Below the pieces are notes generated by a model. It had not been told where the DNA came from. It worked only from the letters and a program-made list of their open reading frames with translations, and made no database searches. Both the position numbers and the translations under genes were made by a program. This document shows, piece by piece, positions 53,946-63,372 of a stretch of DNA of 64,000 nucleotides (its first letter is position 1; every line of letters begins with the position of its first letter). The stretch comes from Herbinix sp. Its GTDB lineage: Bacteria > Bacillota > Clostridia > Lachnospirales > Lachnospiraceae. Where the stretch lies: contig JAQSYO010000006.1 in assembly GCA_029256105.1 (NCBI GenBank), positions 161,002 through 225,001 on the forward strand. Direction: 5' to 3'.

Positions 53946-53974
53946 ATAGTAACACGTAGTAGTGGTGTTGTCAA
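53946..53974 (-). promoter_or_regulatory. Promoter of the PadR operon
   Basis: TTGACA (53974-53969), 17-bp spacer, TACTAT (53951-53946). Around it, ACTACT/AGTAGT half-sites and ACTATATAGT form repeats that could bind PadR. Confidence 0.7.
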
Positions 53975-54476
53975 TATGATATATTTCGTTTTTTACAATT
54001 TTTTATCAATAAAATTTAAGATAGCACCAAAGATGAGAACAATCAGTTTATATATAAGTCCAAATCTAATTCACGATCCTTATATACAATGAATTAAACT
54101 TTTGTATATCACATACTACCTGTCTTTGTCGTTTCATTTCTATATTATTCTTTATTTACTTTTCATTATAAAATCGTATCAAATATAAAATAACATTACT
54201 TAAAAAAATTAGCCTTATCCGAGGTTTCCATTCGTAGGAGCTGTAGTCACAATCAAATAATAAAAAAAGGTTTTCCCTATGTTAGAAGCTCTGCTCATTA
54301 TCTCCGCAAATGTTCCAACACCTGAAAACCCTTTGTATTCCTATCGTTCAGTTTTCTCTATTTCTCAATCCTTGACATCAATACTACTGTCTCAACGTGG
54401 CTCTAGATGACAGAATTGATGTCTGGCAGTAACTTTGTCCTGCAGACGGTATCGATTTTATCTGCATATAATCTTA
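53975..54476. other. Intergenic, no gene recognised
   Basis: 502 bp between the PadR promoter and the amidohydrolase gene. No family-like open frame and no clear hairpin; it must hold the end of the amidohydrolase unit. Confidence 0.4.
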
Positions 54477-55736
54477 TTAATTCTCTATACCAAACAACTC
54501 AGCCGGATTATCATATAAAATTGCTTTGCCGATTTCACACGCTTTGCTAACTGAAAACAATCCCCGCTCTACTTTTTCTGAAAGCACCTCGGCGATATTT
54601 CTACGTGCAATATATTGATGTCCATAAACACCATCGATGAAGCAATAATCGCCTCCAAACCCGTTTATTTTATTATATGGTAAAAATTCCAACCACTCAC
54701 TGAGAATATTTCTTGAAGCAACCGGTGACACAATATGCGCCCAGCACATATCAATATAAACATTCTTAAACATCTTGCACATGACTCCCAGTTCACTTTG
54801 ATACGGGTAGCCAATATGGAAAATATCAAATTTCATCTCAGGGTAATCCATAAAGATACGATTCAGTAGGCCGGGGTGGCTGTTGGACAGAATATTGCCA
54901 TGCCCCTCCTGTATTCCGGTGTGTATCTGCATGACCATACCTCGCTCCTGCGCAAGGCTGAGGATGTAATTGAACATATAGTTTGAAAAATCAATATCAC
55001 ATTCAAAGCTGTCTGTTGCTTTCTCGGTTTGTTGATTGTTTATAATCTTATTAAAGCCTTTTTCAGCAATATACTTTTCTGTTCTTCTAAAGTCTAATGA
55101 ACGGGAATAGGCAAGTGCGCATTTCAGTATTTTGCTTGACTTCAAGAAATTGTCAATTCTTTTTTCACACGCACGAAGATAATCATCCAGTGTACTAATA
55201 CTGATGCCTGCTTCCTTTTCCAGATCAATAATCTCCTGATAGCTATATGGGTAAACCATTGGGCGTACAAAATTCGCCATAATAAAATAATCCTTGTCGC
55301 ATTCTCTTTCGCCAAAGCGATCAAGTATGGCAACCTTGATTTTGGACTTTTCCTTAATTATTTTATGATAATGTTGTTGGTTAAAGGTTTCCAGATAACG
55401 CCTGTTAAGCTCTTCGATGCTGCCTCTGTTAATTTCATCTACTCCATAAATATCTCTTGCAGCGAATGCCACAGCTTGGCCATATCCTGTAAACTTGCTT
55501 CGTTCCCAGTATTTTTCAATACAATTCCATTTTTCCAAAACGGACATTTCATTACCTCGCACTTTATCAAGCTGCTTTAATGGTAGTCCTGAGGTTACAA
55601 GGTCAACACTGAAATAATGAGTCAGAAACTCACTGATTACGTCGCCTCGTTCTCTCTGTGATTCAAACGGCATAAGATGCTCATGTGTGTCAATAATTTC
55701 AAGGCCGTTAATATAATCCAGTATATCTCTGTTCAT
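54477..55736 (-). CDS. Amidohydrolase family protein (metal-dependent TIM barrel)
   Basis: 419 residues. Metal-binding marks of the amidohydrolase superfamily: IIDTHEHL near residue 15, VMQIHTGIQEG near 275, FDIFHIGYPY near 309 and GFGGDYCF near 362. It is related to the amidohydrolase_2/uronate isomerase-like group; reaction unknown. RBS GGGGGAG. Confidence 0.85.
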   Translation of the reverse strand: MNRDILDYINGLEIIDTHEHLMPFESQRERGDVISEFLTHYFSVDLVTSGLPLKQLDKVRGNEMSVLEKWNCIEKYWERSKFTGYGQAVAFAARDIYGVDEINRGSIEELNRRYLETFNQQHYHKIIKEKSKIKVAILDRFGERECDKDYFIMANFVRPMVYPYSYQEIIDLEKEAGISISTLDDYLRACEKRIDNFLKSSKILKCALAYSRSLDFRRTEKYIAEKGFNKIINNQQTEKATDSFECDIDFSNYMFNYILSLAQERGMVMQIHTGIQEGHGNILSNSHPGLLNRIFMDYPEMKFDIFHIGYPYQSELGVMCKMFKNVYIDMCWAHIVSPVASRNILSEWLEFLPYNKINGFGGDYCFIDGVYGHQYIARRNIAEVLSEKVERGLFSVSKACEIGKAILYDNPAELFGIEN

Positions 55737-55838
55737 AATATCTCCCCCATATAATTATTTATAATATGATTACCAAGTTACGTCCGAAGACCAGCAACCA
55801 ATTGTTTAAGAGTAATCGTTTTTGTTGAAGAATAGGCT

Positions 55839-56390
55839 TCAGAATCTCATTTTCACCATGAATAATAAATACAATATAACAGGTATTCCTATGATAGCAG
55901 ATAGTATTGTGATTGTAGCATATACTTTATTTTCATCTCGTAATATAAATAATAAAAACTTATATACTAAAATACCAATCACTCCACCCAAACAATTTAG
56001 TATTATATCATCAATGTCTGATACTCCGATGCCTAAAAGGCCCTGAATGATTTCAACTAATAAACTCACTGTAAATATTAAGAATAGGTTAACTAGTAAT
56101 TTTTTATCCTTTTTAAATAATGGCAAATAGATACCAAGGGGAATAAAAATAACTATATTTCCAACCACATTGCCGAACGCGAATCTTCTTATAGTATCAG
56201 AGCTGCCAGATAGGTATCCCATTATACTATGAAAAGGAATGAGATTGATTGACCTAATTGAAGCCCTTTGACTATGAAACAAATCCAAAAGTGAAACTCT
56301 TGATAAAAGCAATATTTTAATTAACAATATTATATAACAAATGAAAACGCCATATAAAAATACTGTTTTAATACGTTCTCGTTTTTTCAT
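55839..56390 (-). CDS. VanZ-like membrane protein
   Basis: 183 residues from the ATG at 56390 (GGAGG). Four to five helices. NLIPFHSIMGY, GNVVGNIVIFIPLGIYLPL and DIDDIILNCLGGVIG are the VanZ-family pattern. VanZ in Enterococcus gives low-level teicoplanin tolerance; many homologues have other or unknown roles. It follows the S11 carboxypeptidase gene, 150 bp further on, in the same direction. Confidence 0.9.
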   Translation of the reverse strand: MKKRERIKTVFLYGVFICYIILLIKILLLSRVSLLDLFHSQRASIRSINLIPFHSIMGYLSGSSDTIRRFAFGNVVGNIVIFIPLGIYLPLFKKDKKLLVNLFLIFTVSLLVEIIQGLLGIGVSDIDDIILNCLGGVIGILVYKFLLFILRDENKVYATITILSAIIGIPVILYLLFMVKMRF

Positions 56391-56539
56391 AATTCCTCCA
56401 TTTTCCATTTCAAAAGTTTCGTTTTTGACCTTTGCTTATGTATACCTGTCCGATTCAGCAATTTCATCTTACCGATATCAGGCAGGCTATGTTTGCATTT
56501 TTGCTTATCAATTCTTATTAAATTCTTATAAAAAGCTAT

Positions 56540-57565
56540 TTATTCACCCATGCTGTTGTATACAGCTAATGCATCGGTAATGTTATACTGTTCCGAATCG
56601 TGATCCCCTTTCGCACCTGCTGTAATCAAAATATATTCTTGATTACCCACTTTGGCAAGACTCGCGAGACACAGGCCGGCCTCATCAGTATATCCAGTTT
56701 TTCCACCTAAAATTTCTCCACCCATAATATTTTGATCACTGAGTCTTTTAAACATGGTACTGTAGAAGGTTATCCCATCCGGATGCCTATTGGTAGGCTG
56801 TGTGGAATAACTTGAAGACGTAAAGACCTCCCGGAAAATATCATTTTGCAAAGCATAACTTAAAAGAAAAGCTAGATCTTTGACTGTTGTATAGTGATTT
56901 TCATTGTGAAGTCCGGTCGTATTTTCAAAATGAGTATTGTTCATGTCGAGATCTGCTGCCTTTTGATTCATCAATTTTACGAAATCCTGCTCTGATCCCG
57001 CAATCTGATTAGCAAGCCCAATACAACACTCCGCACCACTCGGCAGCATTACTCCGTATAACAGATCGATTGCCCTGACCTGCTCCCCCGGCCCAAAACC
57101 TGCCATTGATGCATCTGCTTCGTACAGCCCCTGAAACGTGGACTTGGTAAGTTTGACTTCTTCCTTCAGATCAGGTAAATTTTCTATCACAACAATAGCT
57201 GTCATTATTTTGGTTAAAGAGGCAGGATAGATTTTGTCTTCACTATTTTTCTGCACCAGGACAGAATCATCTGTTAACCGTAACAGAATCGCATTCGGAC
57301 TGTTCAGCTTGTCAAAAGATATTGAAACAGAGATATTGGTTTCTATCTTTGTTGTAGGAAGCGGTGTTGTTTTATCATCAGAAGAATCGGGTGTTATCTT
57401 TAAAGATGAATATGGTGAGGTATTATCGTCATATTCTTTCTCTAATATTTGGTGGTTTCCTGATGTAATGAAGTATTTGTAAACAAAAACAGCTATGACG
57501 ACGATCAACAGAAGTGCAACAAATATGCGTATTCCTGACTTTTTCTTTTTTACTTTGCGTACCAT
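56540..57565 (-). CDS. D-alanyl-D-alanine carboxypeptidase (S11, penicillin-binding)
   Basis: 341 residues. Membrane anchor 12-30. Catalytic SxxK at Ser116-Lys119 (ASLTKIM), KTG in GGKTGYTDE. The SxN motif reads SGAEC (176-180), with Ala in place of Asn. As I recall, VanY(D)-type carboxypeptidases of VanD clusters read similarly. It would trim the terminal D-Ala of peptidoglycan precursors on the outer face. It lies just downstream of a truncated VanR-type regulator. RBS AAGGAG. Confidence 0.9.
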   Translation of the reverse strand: MVRKVKKKKSGIRIFVALLLIVVIAVFVYKYFITSGNHQILEKEYDDNTSPYSSLKITPDSSDDKTTPLPTTKIETNISVSISFDKLNSPNAILLRLTDDSVLVQKNSEDKIYPASLTKIMTAIVVIENLPDLKEEVKLTKSTFQGLYEADASMAGFGPGEQVRAIDLLYGVMLPSGAECCIGLANQIAGSEQDFVKLMNQKAADLDMNNTHFENTTGLHNENHYTTVKDLAFLLSYALQNDIFREVFTSSSYSTQPTNRHPDGITFYSTMFKRLSDQNIMGGEILGGKTGYTDEAGLCLASLAKVGNQEYILITAGAKGDHDSEQYNITDALAVYNSMGE

Positions 57566-57717
57566 AATAAAAAATCTCCTTTTTCTGTGTTAATCTTATT
57601 TAAACATAGAAGAAGGGGTTATGTTGGAATTCCATCTTATGAATTTCTTAAGATTTTCTTATAACGGAAGCTAAACTGTAAATGCATTCTGTATCATCAT
57701 TCCATCTTTAATCTCAC

Positions 57718-58311
57718 TTACTTTTCAATTTTATAGCCAACCCCCCATACCGTTTTGATATATTTAGGATGCACGGCGCTATCGTGCATTTTTTCTCTTA
57801 AATGACGGATATGAACCATTACCGTATTATTGCTGTTAGTAAAATATTTATCTCCCCATACCTCATGAAACAATTCTTCTGAACTGACCACCCGTCCGCG
57901 GCTAGAGCAAAGGACCCAAAGAATTGAAAACTCTGTAGGAGTAAGAGATAGCTTTTTTTCATTCAACGTACATTCATGGGTATCCATGTCCAATACCATG
58001 CCGGAAATGGTAATCAAATGTTCTTCCTTGTTTGACTCCGCAGAATTATATTTGGTAAATCGCCGGAGCTGCGCCTTGACACGAGCAACAAGTTCCAATG
58101 GACGGAACGGCTTGGTGATATAGTCGTCCGCACCTAATGTCAGCCCCGTAATCTTATCGATTTCTTCTTCCTTGGCTGTCAGCATGATAACCGGAAATTT
58201 ATGCTTTTCTCGGATTTGCTGACAGATTGAAAAACCGTCTACATCGGGGAGCATGACATCCAAAATGGCGAGGTCTAGTTTTTCATTTTCAATACAGTTA
58301 AGGGCATCCAA
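57718..58311 (-). pseudogene. VanR-type response regulator lacking its N terminus
   Basis: 197 codons: most of the receiver with the phospho-acceptor (LAILDVMLPD) and Lys of ITKPF, plus a full winged-helix domain (NNTVMVHIRHLREKM, TVWGVGYKIEK). The first about 40 residues of an OmpR-type receiver, with its acidic pocket, are missing; the frame is closed by TAG just before a TTG. No histidine kinase gene follows. It is probably non-functional or constitutively altered. Confidence 0.8.
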
Positions 58312-58704
58312 CTATTAAAATATTTGCAGCCAAAAACGTTACCCTCTTTCTTTTAAGTATATATTCCCATAATTATTATACCACGTAGCAAAAATCCATT
58401 TTATAATTTTTACATATTAAAATCTTAAGATTTTCTGAGTATCGCGAAATTGATAATATTCTACACACAATTAGTGAGGTCTACCCTTTCAAAAACACCC
58501 TCGATATGTTCCCATAAACACATAACGAGGGCTAGAGTTAAGTCTAACTATTAAATTTATTGAATAGTATCCTTGTAACCAGTCCTGTTCTGTTAGTAAA
58601 TGAAATCTATCCTCAAAACCTTTTCCATTTTCTTGCCTTTTGCCATTTCGTCCACAAGTTTGTCAAGCCACAGCCAGTAAATCACATCCACCCTATCCAG
58701 AAGA
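58312..58704 (-). other. Gap with a coding-like remnant
   Basis: 393 bp. Near 58600-58702 a - strand frame reads VIYWLWLDKLVDEMAKGKKM and stops soon after; no start or family is recognised. It may be a relic of the missing partner of the VanR gene or of a mobile element. Confidence 0.3.
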
Positions 58705-59781
58705 CTAAATAGTTTCTACTGATAATTGCGTTGTTTGATTCTTGCCATTATTCTTAGATTTATAGAGCAGTTGATCCACTTCAACCAGCAGTTGGTCAAA
58801 ACTCCAATGATGTTTGCTTAGAGTACAAACACCAATACTTATTGTAAAAGACATAGCACCGTTATTGATGGGTATTTTAAGCAATTCAATATTCAAACGT
58901 ATTCTTTCAGCAATTTTATGGGCCTCAATAATACTTGTATTAGGTAAAAGAATCACAAATTCTTCACCCCCATATCTTGCAAATACATCTTCAATTCGTA
59001 GGTTTTGGCTGATTGTTTCCGACATTTTTATAAGGACACGATCTCCTAATTGATGGCCATATTGGTCATTAATTTTTTTAAAATCATCGATGTCCAGTAA
59101 AATAACAGAGAATGGTATATTATTCACTTTATGATTTATAAAATATTTTTCACCAGCTTCATTAAAGTATCCCCGATTAAAGATACCCGTTAACGCATCA
59201 TGATCGACTAGGAATTGCATCGCCTTTTCTTTTTTAGATAATTGAATCGAATACGTAAAAAAGATGATGAACATAGCAATCAGAGTTATTATAAGACTTA
59301 TATCTTTCAATACATTTAAATTAATATATTGTACAAAATCTAATACAGGTGTATTAGCATATTTCTCGCAAACAAAAAAAGATATAAGAATCGCCATTGC
59401 AAGTCCAATGGACATATTTCTTTGTTTAGGTTGGTATAAGTCACTAATCAAAAACAATATCGCCATTGTATCAAAATATTGATAGTGAAAACACGCTACA
59501 TTTGAAAACACAAAAAAAGTTTCGAATAGAACAATCCAGATGGCATCTAGAATTGTAATAAAAATACCAATAGTCTTGTACCCTTTTTGGTATAAATATT
59601 GGGCAACAAGAAATGGCAAAAATGCAATAAGCAGTAGTAGGGTTGCAAACCAATAACCTTTCCACATAAATAATATTGCAAAAAATACAATGACTATCAT
59701 TGAAATAATGCTAAAAATTTTAAAAATTAAACCACGAATATCCTTCATGTTTCTATCAATTTCCTTATGCGTTAGATCCAT
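58705..59781 (-). CDS. Membrane diguanylate cyclase (GGDEF)
   Basis: 358 residues. Six membrane helices in 20-185, then a GGDEF domain with intact catalytic motif GGEEF (271-275), metal-binding ILLDIDDFKKIND and the DALTGIFNRGYF start. Predicted to make c-di-GMP; the inhibitory RxxD site is not obvious. Single gene. RBS AAGGAGG. Confidence 0.93.
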   Translation of the reverse strand: MDLTHKEIDRNMKDIRGLIFKIFSIISMIVIVFFAILFMWKGYWFATLLLLIAFLPFLVAQYLYQKGYKTIGIFITILDAIWIVLFETFFVFSNVACFHYQYFDTMAILFLISDLYQPKQRNMSIGLAMAILISFFVCEKYANTPVLDFVQYINLNVLKDISLIITLIAMFIIFFTYSIQLSKKEKAMQFLVDHDALTGIFNRGYFNEAGEKYFINHKVNNIPFSVILLDIDDFKKINDQYGHQLGDRVLIKMSETISQNLRIEDVFARYGGEEFVILLPNTSIIEAHKIAERIRLNIELLKIPINNGAMSFTISIGVCTLSKHHWSFDQLLVEVDQLLYKSKNNGKNQTTQLSVETI

Positions 59782-60124
59782 TTTACTGATCTCCTCCTTA
59801 TGTCGCTGCGACTCTATTATCTTTCATCGCTCCCTTATGAAGATACTCGCAATCCCTAGACTCATAACCATACGATAACATTTGAAAATTAAAGTGTCAA
59901 CATGACAATAATGAGTTTTAAATCATATTTTTACAACTTTCAATGTTCTTATATACTTCTCCTTGTAAGCACTCTTCAAAAGAGTGTATGACCACGCAAT
60001 GATCGCTGGTAATGCACTGTGTGTTAACCTTATTACATATTACATTCGTTATATTTTACCGAACATATTGCTGTTTTGGAAGTACCACTTGCGCAGCTAC
60101 TTACACAGTCATATGCAAATTAGG
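59782..60124. other. Intergenic, short hairpin only
   Basis: 343 bp. CACTCTTCAAAAGAGTG (59968-59984) is a short hairpin without a T-tract. No gene seen. Confidence 0.4.
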
Positions 60125-60679
60125 TTAGCGCGATACAAGGTGCTTGGTGTATGGCTCTAGCAAAAACATAAGTTGCTCCGTAATTTCCTGCGTATTGCAG
60201 GGCATAGAATTATTGATCCACCATTCCAATACTCCAATAAACCCAGAAGTCAAAAATTGAGTGGTTACACCATTTAAAAATGCGTTGTTTTCTGACTTTA
60301 TACCGATCACCTCAGTTACTGTTTGCGAAATGATGGCATATAAACGGTTGTGGAAAAATCCAAATCCCTCCTTGCTCAGAAGCAACTTGTATATTGTAAA
60401 ATTTTTCTCCATATATTCAAATACGCTTTGAAATGCGCTTGCGTTTAGCTTGGGGTCAGCACTATTGGTACAGTGTTGTAGTAGTAGCTCAACATATGTT
60501 TCAATGCATTTATCAAGCAAGTCGAATTTATCCACGTAATGTAGATAAACAGTCCCTCGGTTTATGTTTGCGCGTTCAGCAATGTCATTGATGGTTATTT
60601 TCTCAAATCCTTTCTCCGCCAAAAGGTCGATGAAAGTATTCATAATCGACTGCCTTGTTTTTTGTATTCTTCTATCCAC
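60125..60679 (-). CDS. TetR/AcrR family regulator (paralogue 2)
   Basis: 184 residues from a GTG start preceded by GGAGGAAAC. HTH ITINDIAERANINRGTVYLH. Same opening MDRRIQK and same WWINNS motif as the regulator at 31914, so they are paralogues. Divergent from a ketopantoate-reductase-like gene. Confidence 0.92.
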   Translation of the reverse strand: MDRRIQKTRQSIMNTFIDLLAEKGFEKITINDIAERANINRGTVYLHYVDKFDLLDKCIETYVELLLQHCTNSADPKLNASAFQSVFEYMEKNFTIYKLLLSKEGFGFFHNRLYAIISQTVTEVIGIKSENNAFLNGVTTQFLTSGFIGVLEWWINNSMPCNTQEITEQLMFLLEPYTKHLVSR

Positions 60680-60716
60680 AAAGTTTCCTCCAGATATTCA
60701 ACAAATTAGCTCAATG

Positions 60717-60812
60717 TGTTGAGTTCTCAACAGTTGAAACAAATGTAACTATTGAATTTCTCTCCACAAATTAATATGCTAAGAATATCAAACACTTGTT
60801 GAAAAGTCAACA
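60717..60812. promoter_or_regulatory. Divergent promoter region with two TetR operators
   Basis: Operators TGTTGAGTTCTCAACA (60717-60732) and TGTTGAAAAGTCAACA (60797-60812) share TGTTGA-N4-TCAACA with the site at 32505. A + strand promoter TTGAAT (60752-60757) - 17 bp - TATGCT (60775-60780) precedes the second operator, which covers about +10. Confidence 0.8.
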
Positions 60813-60836
60813 CGTGATTAATCAGGAGGATGATTT

Positions 60837-61766
60837 ATGAAAATACTATTTTTTGGTCGCGGTGTTATAGGAACACAGTACGCTTGGGCGTTTGAAAATG
60901 CAGGTCATACCGTTGAGTTTTATATTCGTGAAGGCAGGAAAGTGCAATATGGTTCACATGTAAACCTAGAAATATGGGATGCAAGACGAAGCAAAAATGA
61001 CCGGTTAGTCAAAGAAAAATGGCCGATTGTAACACACGAGGAAATAAAGAAAAATCACGACTATGACCTCATTTTTATGAGTGTCAACCCCGAGCAAGTA
61101 TCAAGTGCGGTAAGGTACCTTGCGCCACGCGTTGGAAATGCAACTGTCCTATTTTTTAATAACTTTTGGCAAGACCCTCGATCAGCTGTTCAGCCGATTC
61201 CGCTCAGTCAAATTGTTTGTGGCTTCCCCGGTGCTGGCGGTGGATTTGAAGGAAACACCCTTTACGGTGGGCTTTATAAGACGGTTCAGTTTGGAACATT
61301 TGAATCCGAGCCTACCAAAAGAGATTTAGAGATTCGCAAACTATTTGTTGGAGCAGGCTTCAAGATAATGGTTCAAAAGGATCTACAAAGTTGGCTCTGG
61401 AATCACTTTGCAATAAACGTTGCAATGGAAGTCGAAGTATTAAAAAGTGGCAGTTTTGAAAAAGTAATTTCTTCACCTGAAGCGCTCGTTGGAATAGGTC
61501 GTAATATGAAAGAAATTATCCCTGTTTTGAAGGCAAAAGGCTCAAAACTTGATGTTATGACAAAAGTGTTGAGCATCCTACCACCGAAAGCTGTTGGATT
61601 TCTTATGGGTAACGTTGTTTTTTCACCTAAAAGCATGACCTATGCACTTGTGGCACATAACCACACTAAAGTTGGTTATGCCGTACAGGAAGTTATAGCA
61701 GAAGCCAGAAAGCGCGGCATAAAGGCACCACGGCTTTACGATGTAGAAAGCCTAATTACGATATAG
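60837..61766 (+). CDS. Ketopantoate reductase (PanE/ApbA) family oxidoreductase
   Basis: 309 residues. NADPH-binding FFGRGVIGTQYAWAF at the N terminus, the CGFPGAGGGFEG segment, NHFAINVAME (catalytic Lys position replaced by Asn/His context) and a C-terminal helical domain. It may act on pantoate-like or other hydroxy acids; given its TetR module, detoxification is also possible. RBS AGGAGG. Confidence 0.85.
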   Translation: MKILFFGRGVIGTQYAWAFENAGHTVEFYIREGRKVQYGSHVNLEIWDARRSKNDRLVKEKWPIVTHEEIKKNHDYDLIFMSVNPEQVSSAVRYLAPRVGNATVLFFNNFWQDPRSAVQPIPLSQIVCGFPGAGGGFEGNTLYGGLYKTVQFGTFESEPTKRDLEIRKLFVGAGFKIMVQKDLQSWLWNHFAINVAMEVEVLKSGSFEKVISSPEALVGIGRNMKEIIPVLKAKGSKLDVMTKVLSILPPKAVGFLMGNVVFSPKSMTYALVAHNHTKVGYAVQEVIAEARKRGIKAPRLYDVESLITI

Positions 61767-61797
61767 TAAACTGGTCCAAGATAAACGGACAATGATG

Positions 61798-61843
61798 AAA
61801 AAAACCTCCTATCGTAAAATAGTAATACGACTGGAGGTTTCTT
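61798..61843 (+). terminator. Terminator after the ketopantoate reductase-like gene
   Basis: AAACCTCC / GGAGGTTT stem with inner TCGTA/TACGA pairing and T-run. The remaining 280 bp to the DUF3243 gene holds no recognised gene; a - strand coding-like stretch (GEGFLTTTGENLTYKEEAK, near 61880-61980) has no start or family. Confidence 0.65.
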
Positions 61844-62123
61844 GATTAGTTGTAAAATGAAAAATATTTGGTACTTCCTTCGTCGATACTTTTTTCGCTG
61901 TGCATCCAAAGTATCTCTGCAAAATTTTGCTTCTTCTTTATATGTCAGATTTTCACCTGTCGTAGTGAGAAATCCCTCTCCAATGGATGCAACTCATAAC
62001 CGATTAATTAATAATTTCGATTATAGTCTTTTTACAATTGCTAAATAAAAAGAAAGCTTAAATCTTACATATATTACGCAAAAATCAAAATAATATATAT
62101 AGGATCAAAAGGAGGAAGTTTAT

Positions 62124-62369
62124 ATGGAAATAATGGATAACTGGTATGATTGGAAAAAGACTCTTGGAAAAGCAGTTGACCTTGGCGAAACCGTTGGAAT
62201 GTCAGCAAATACAATAACTAATCTTTCCGAAAAAGTTGGGACCTACCTTTCAAACCATGTTCATCCTCATAATGATGAGGAAAAGCTTCTAAAGGAAATG
62301 TGGGATGCAGCAAACGAAGAAGACAGAAAAGTTTTGGCTAAGATTATTGTAAAAATTGTTGATAATTAA
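62124..62369 (+). CDS. DUF3243 family protein
   Basis: 81 residues (MDNWYDWKKTLGKAVDLGE, VGTYLSNHVHPHNDEEKLLK, MWDAANEEDRKVLAKIIVK): the DUF3243 pattern, like B. subtilis YmfJ. Function unknown. RBS AAGGAGG; own terminator downstream. Confidence 0.88.
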   Translation: MEIMDNWYDWKKTLGKAVDLGETVGMSANTITNLSEKVGTYLSNHVHPHNDEEKLLKEMWDAANEEDRKVLAKIIVKIVDN

Positions 62370-62432
62370 CAGTATGTAAGACCTTGTAAAAGTTTTAATT
62401 TCACCATACTAAATCTCAAATTATTTAATTGT

Positions 62433-62476
62433 ACGCAAGATATATATTAATGGATATATATATATCTTGCGTGTTT
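62433..62476 (+). terminator. Terminator of the DUF3243 gene
   Basis: ACGCAAGATATATAT / ATATATATCTTGCGT stem, then GTTTTC. Confidence 0.8.
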
Positions 62477-62609
62477 TCTGCGGGTCAATTTAATATAAAT
62501 GAATTATCAAAAATGGAAGCTCAACATCAACGAATTTATCGAAGATAAGTTAATAAAAATTGTTATTGACCAGCAAATTTCATCAGGTATAACAAATACA
62601 GTTTTTAAA

Positions 62610-63251
62610 TTACTGATTACACACAGTAAATCTTGTACAAATAAACTGCGGATTTTCTATTTCATCCAAAATAGCAACCGCTATGGTTCCGCTTGATACA
62701 ACGGACTTGCCATTGGAGTTGGTTAGTAGGTGATCCTTACCTAAAACAGGAATCGTAGCTTCTCCGGCAACAAATTCTGATGAAGGGGAGACGCCTACCC
62801 AGTTCACATTTTCAATGCTGCGCAAAAAATTAAGGGTCTTGTAGGCTTCCGTGGGTATTGAAATCCAGGATGCGACGTCTGGAACAGTCTTCAAGGTATC
62901 CAAGAACAGCTTGCCGTTTTCATCCAACAGACTGGCAGCGCCGAGAATAAAAAACAGTCTGGGGCTTTTGGTTTCGCGGAACAAACTAACAAGCTTCGTA
63001 GCCAGATCCAGATGTAAATAAGCTTTGTCCGGAGCTGTTGCAAAAGCGTTTACAATTACATCAAAACCCTCAAGATCGGATTTCGCTAATTCAAATACAT
63101 CTTTATCGATTACTTTAATTCCGTCTCCCAACAAAGAAACGGCTTTATCCTTATGTCGGACGATTGCAGTGACTTCATGTCCGCGTGACACACTCTCTTT
63201 GTACAGTGCCGTGCCAGCCATGCCGGTTGCACCAATAATTGCAATTTTCAT
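62610..63251 (-). CDS. NAD(P)-binding oxidoreductase (atypical SDR, YwnB-like)
   Basis: 213 residues. Rossmann motif IAIIGATGMAGTALYKE at the N terminus; the catalytic Tyr-Lys pair of classical SDRs is missing, as in the YwnB/NmrA-like group. These act as NAD(P)-dependent reductases or redox sensors. RBS AGGAGG. The gap on its left (62477-62609) holds only short frames. Confidence 0.85.
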   Translation of the reverse strand: MKIAIIGATGMAGTALYKESVSRGHEVTAIVRHKDKAVSLLGDGIKVIDKDVFELAKSDLEGFDVIVNAFATAPDKAYLHLDLATKLVSLFRETKSPRLFFILGAASLLDENGKLFLDTLKTVPDVASWISIPTEAYKTLNFLRSIENVNWVGVSPSSEFVAGEATIPVLGKDHLLTNSNGKSVVSSGTIAVAILDEIENPQFICTRFTVCNQ

Positions 63252-63295
63252 ATCACACCTCCTGTTTTATATGACCTTTTGTTGTTTGCCTAATA

Positions 63296-63323
63296 AAACA
63301 TTCCGTAAGCCTATGACTTACGG
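63296..63323 (-). terminator. Terminator of lon
   Basis: CCGTAAG / CTTACGG stem on the - strand with AATGTTTTATT after it. Confidence 0.6.
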
Positions 63324-63372
63324 GATGCCATTTCAAACACAGAGATCATTGTTGTTCTTTTTATTTTACTAT

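Noticed and set aside
61842..62048. 68-codon frame after the terminator at 61843
   Set aside because: No RBS, no family; starts inside the hairpin. The other strand looks more coding-like but has no start either.
62499..62696. 65-codon frame between DUF3243 and the NAD(P)-binding gene
   Set aside because: Overlaps the 3' end of the reverse-strand gene and lacks an RBS.
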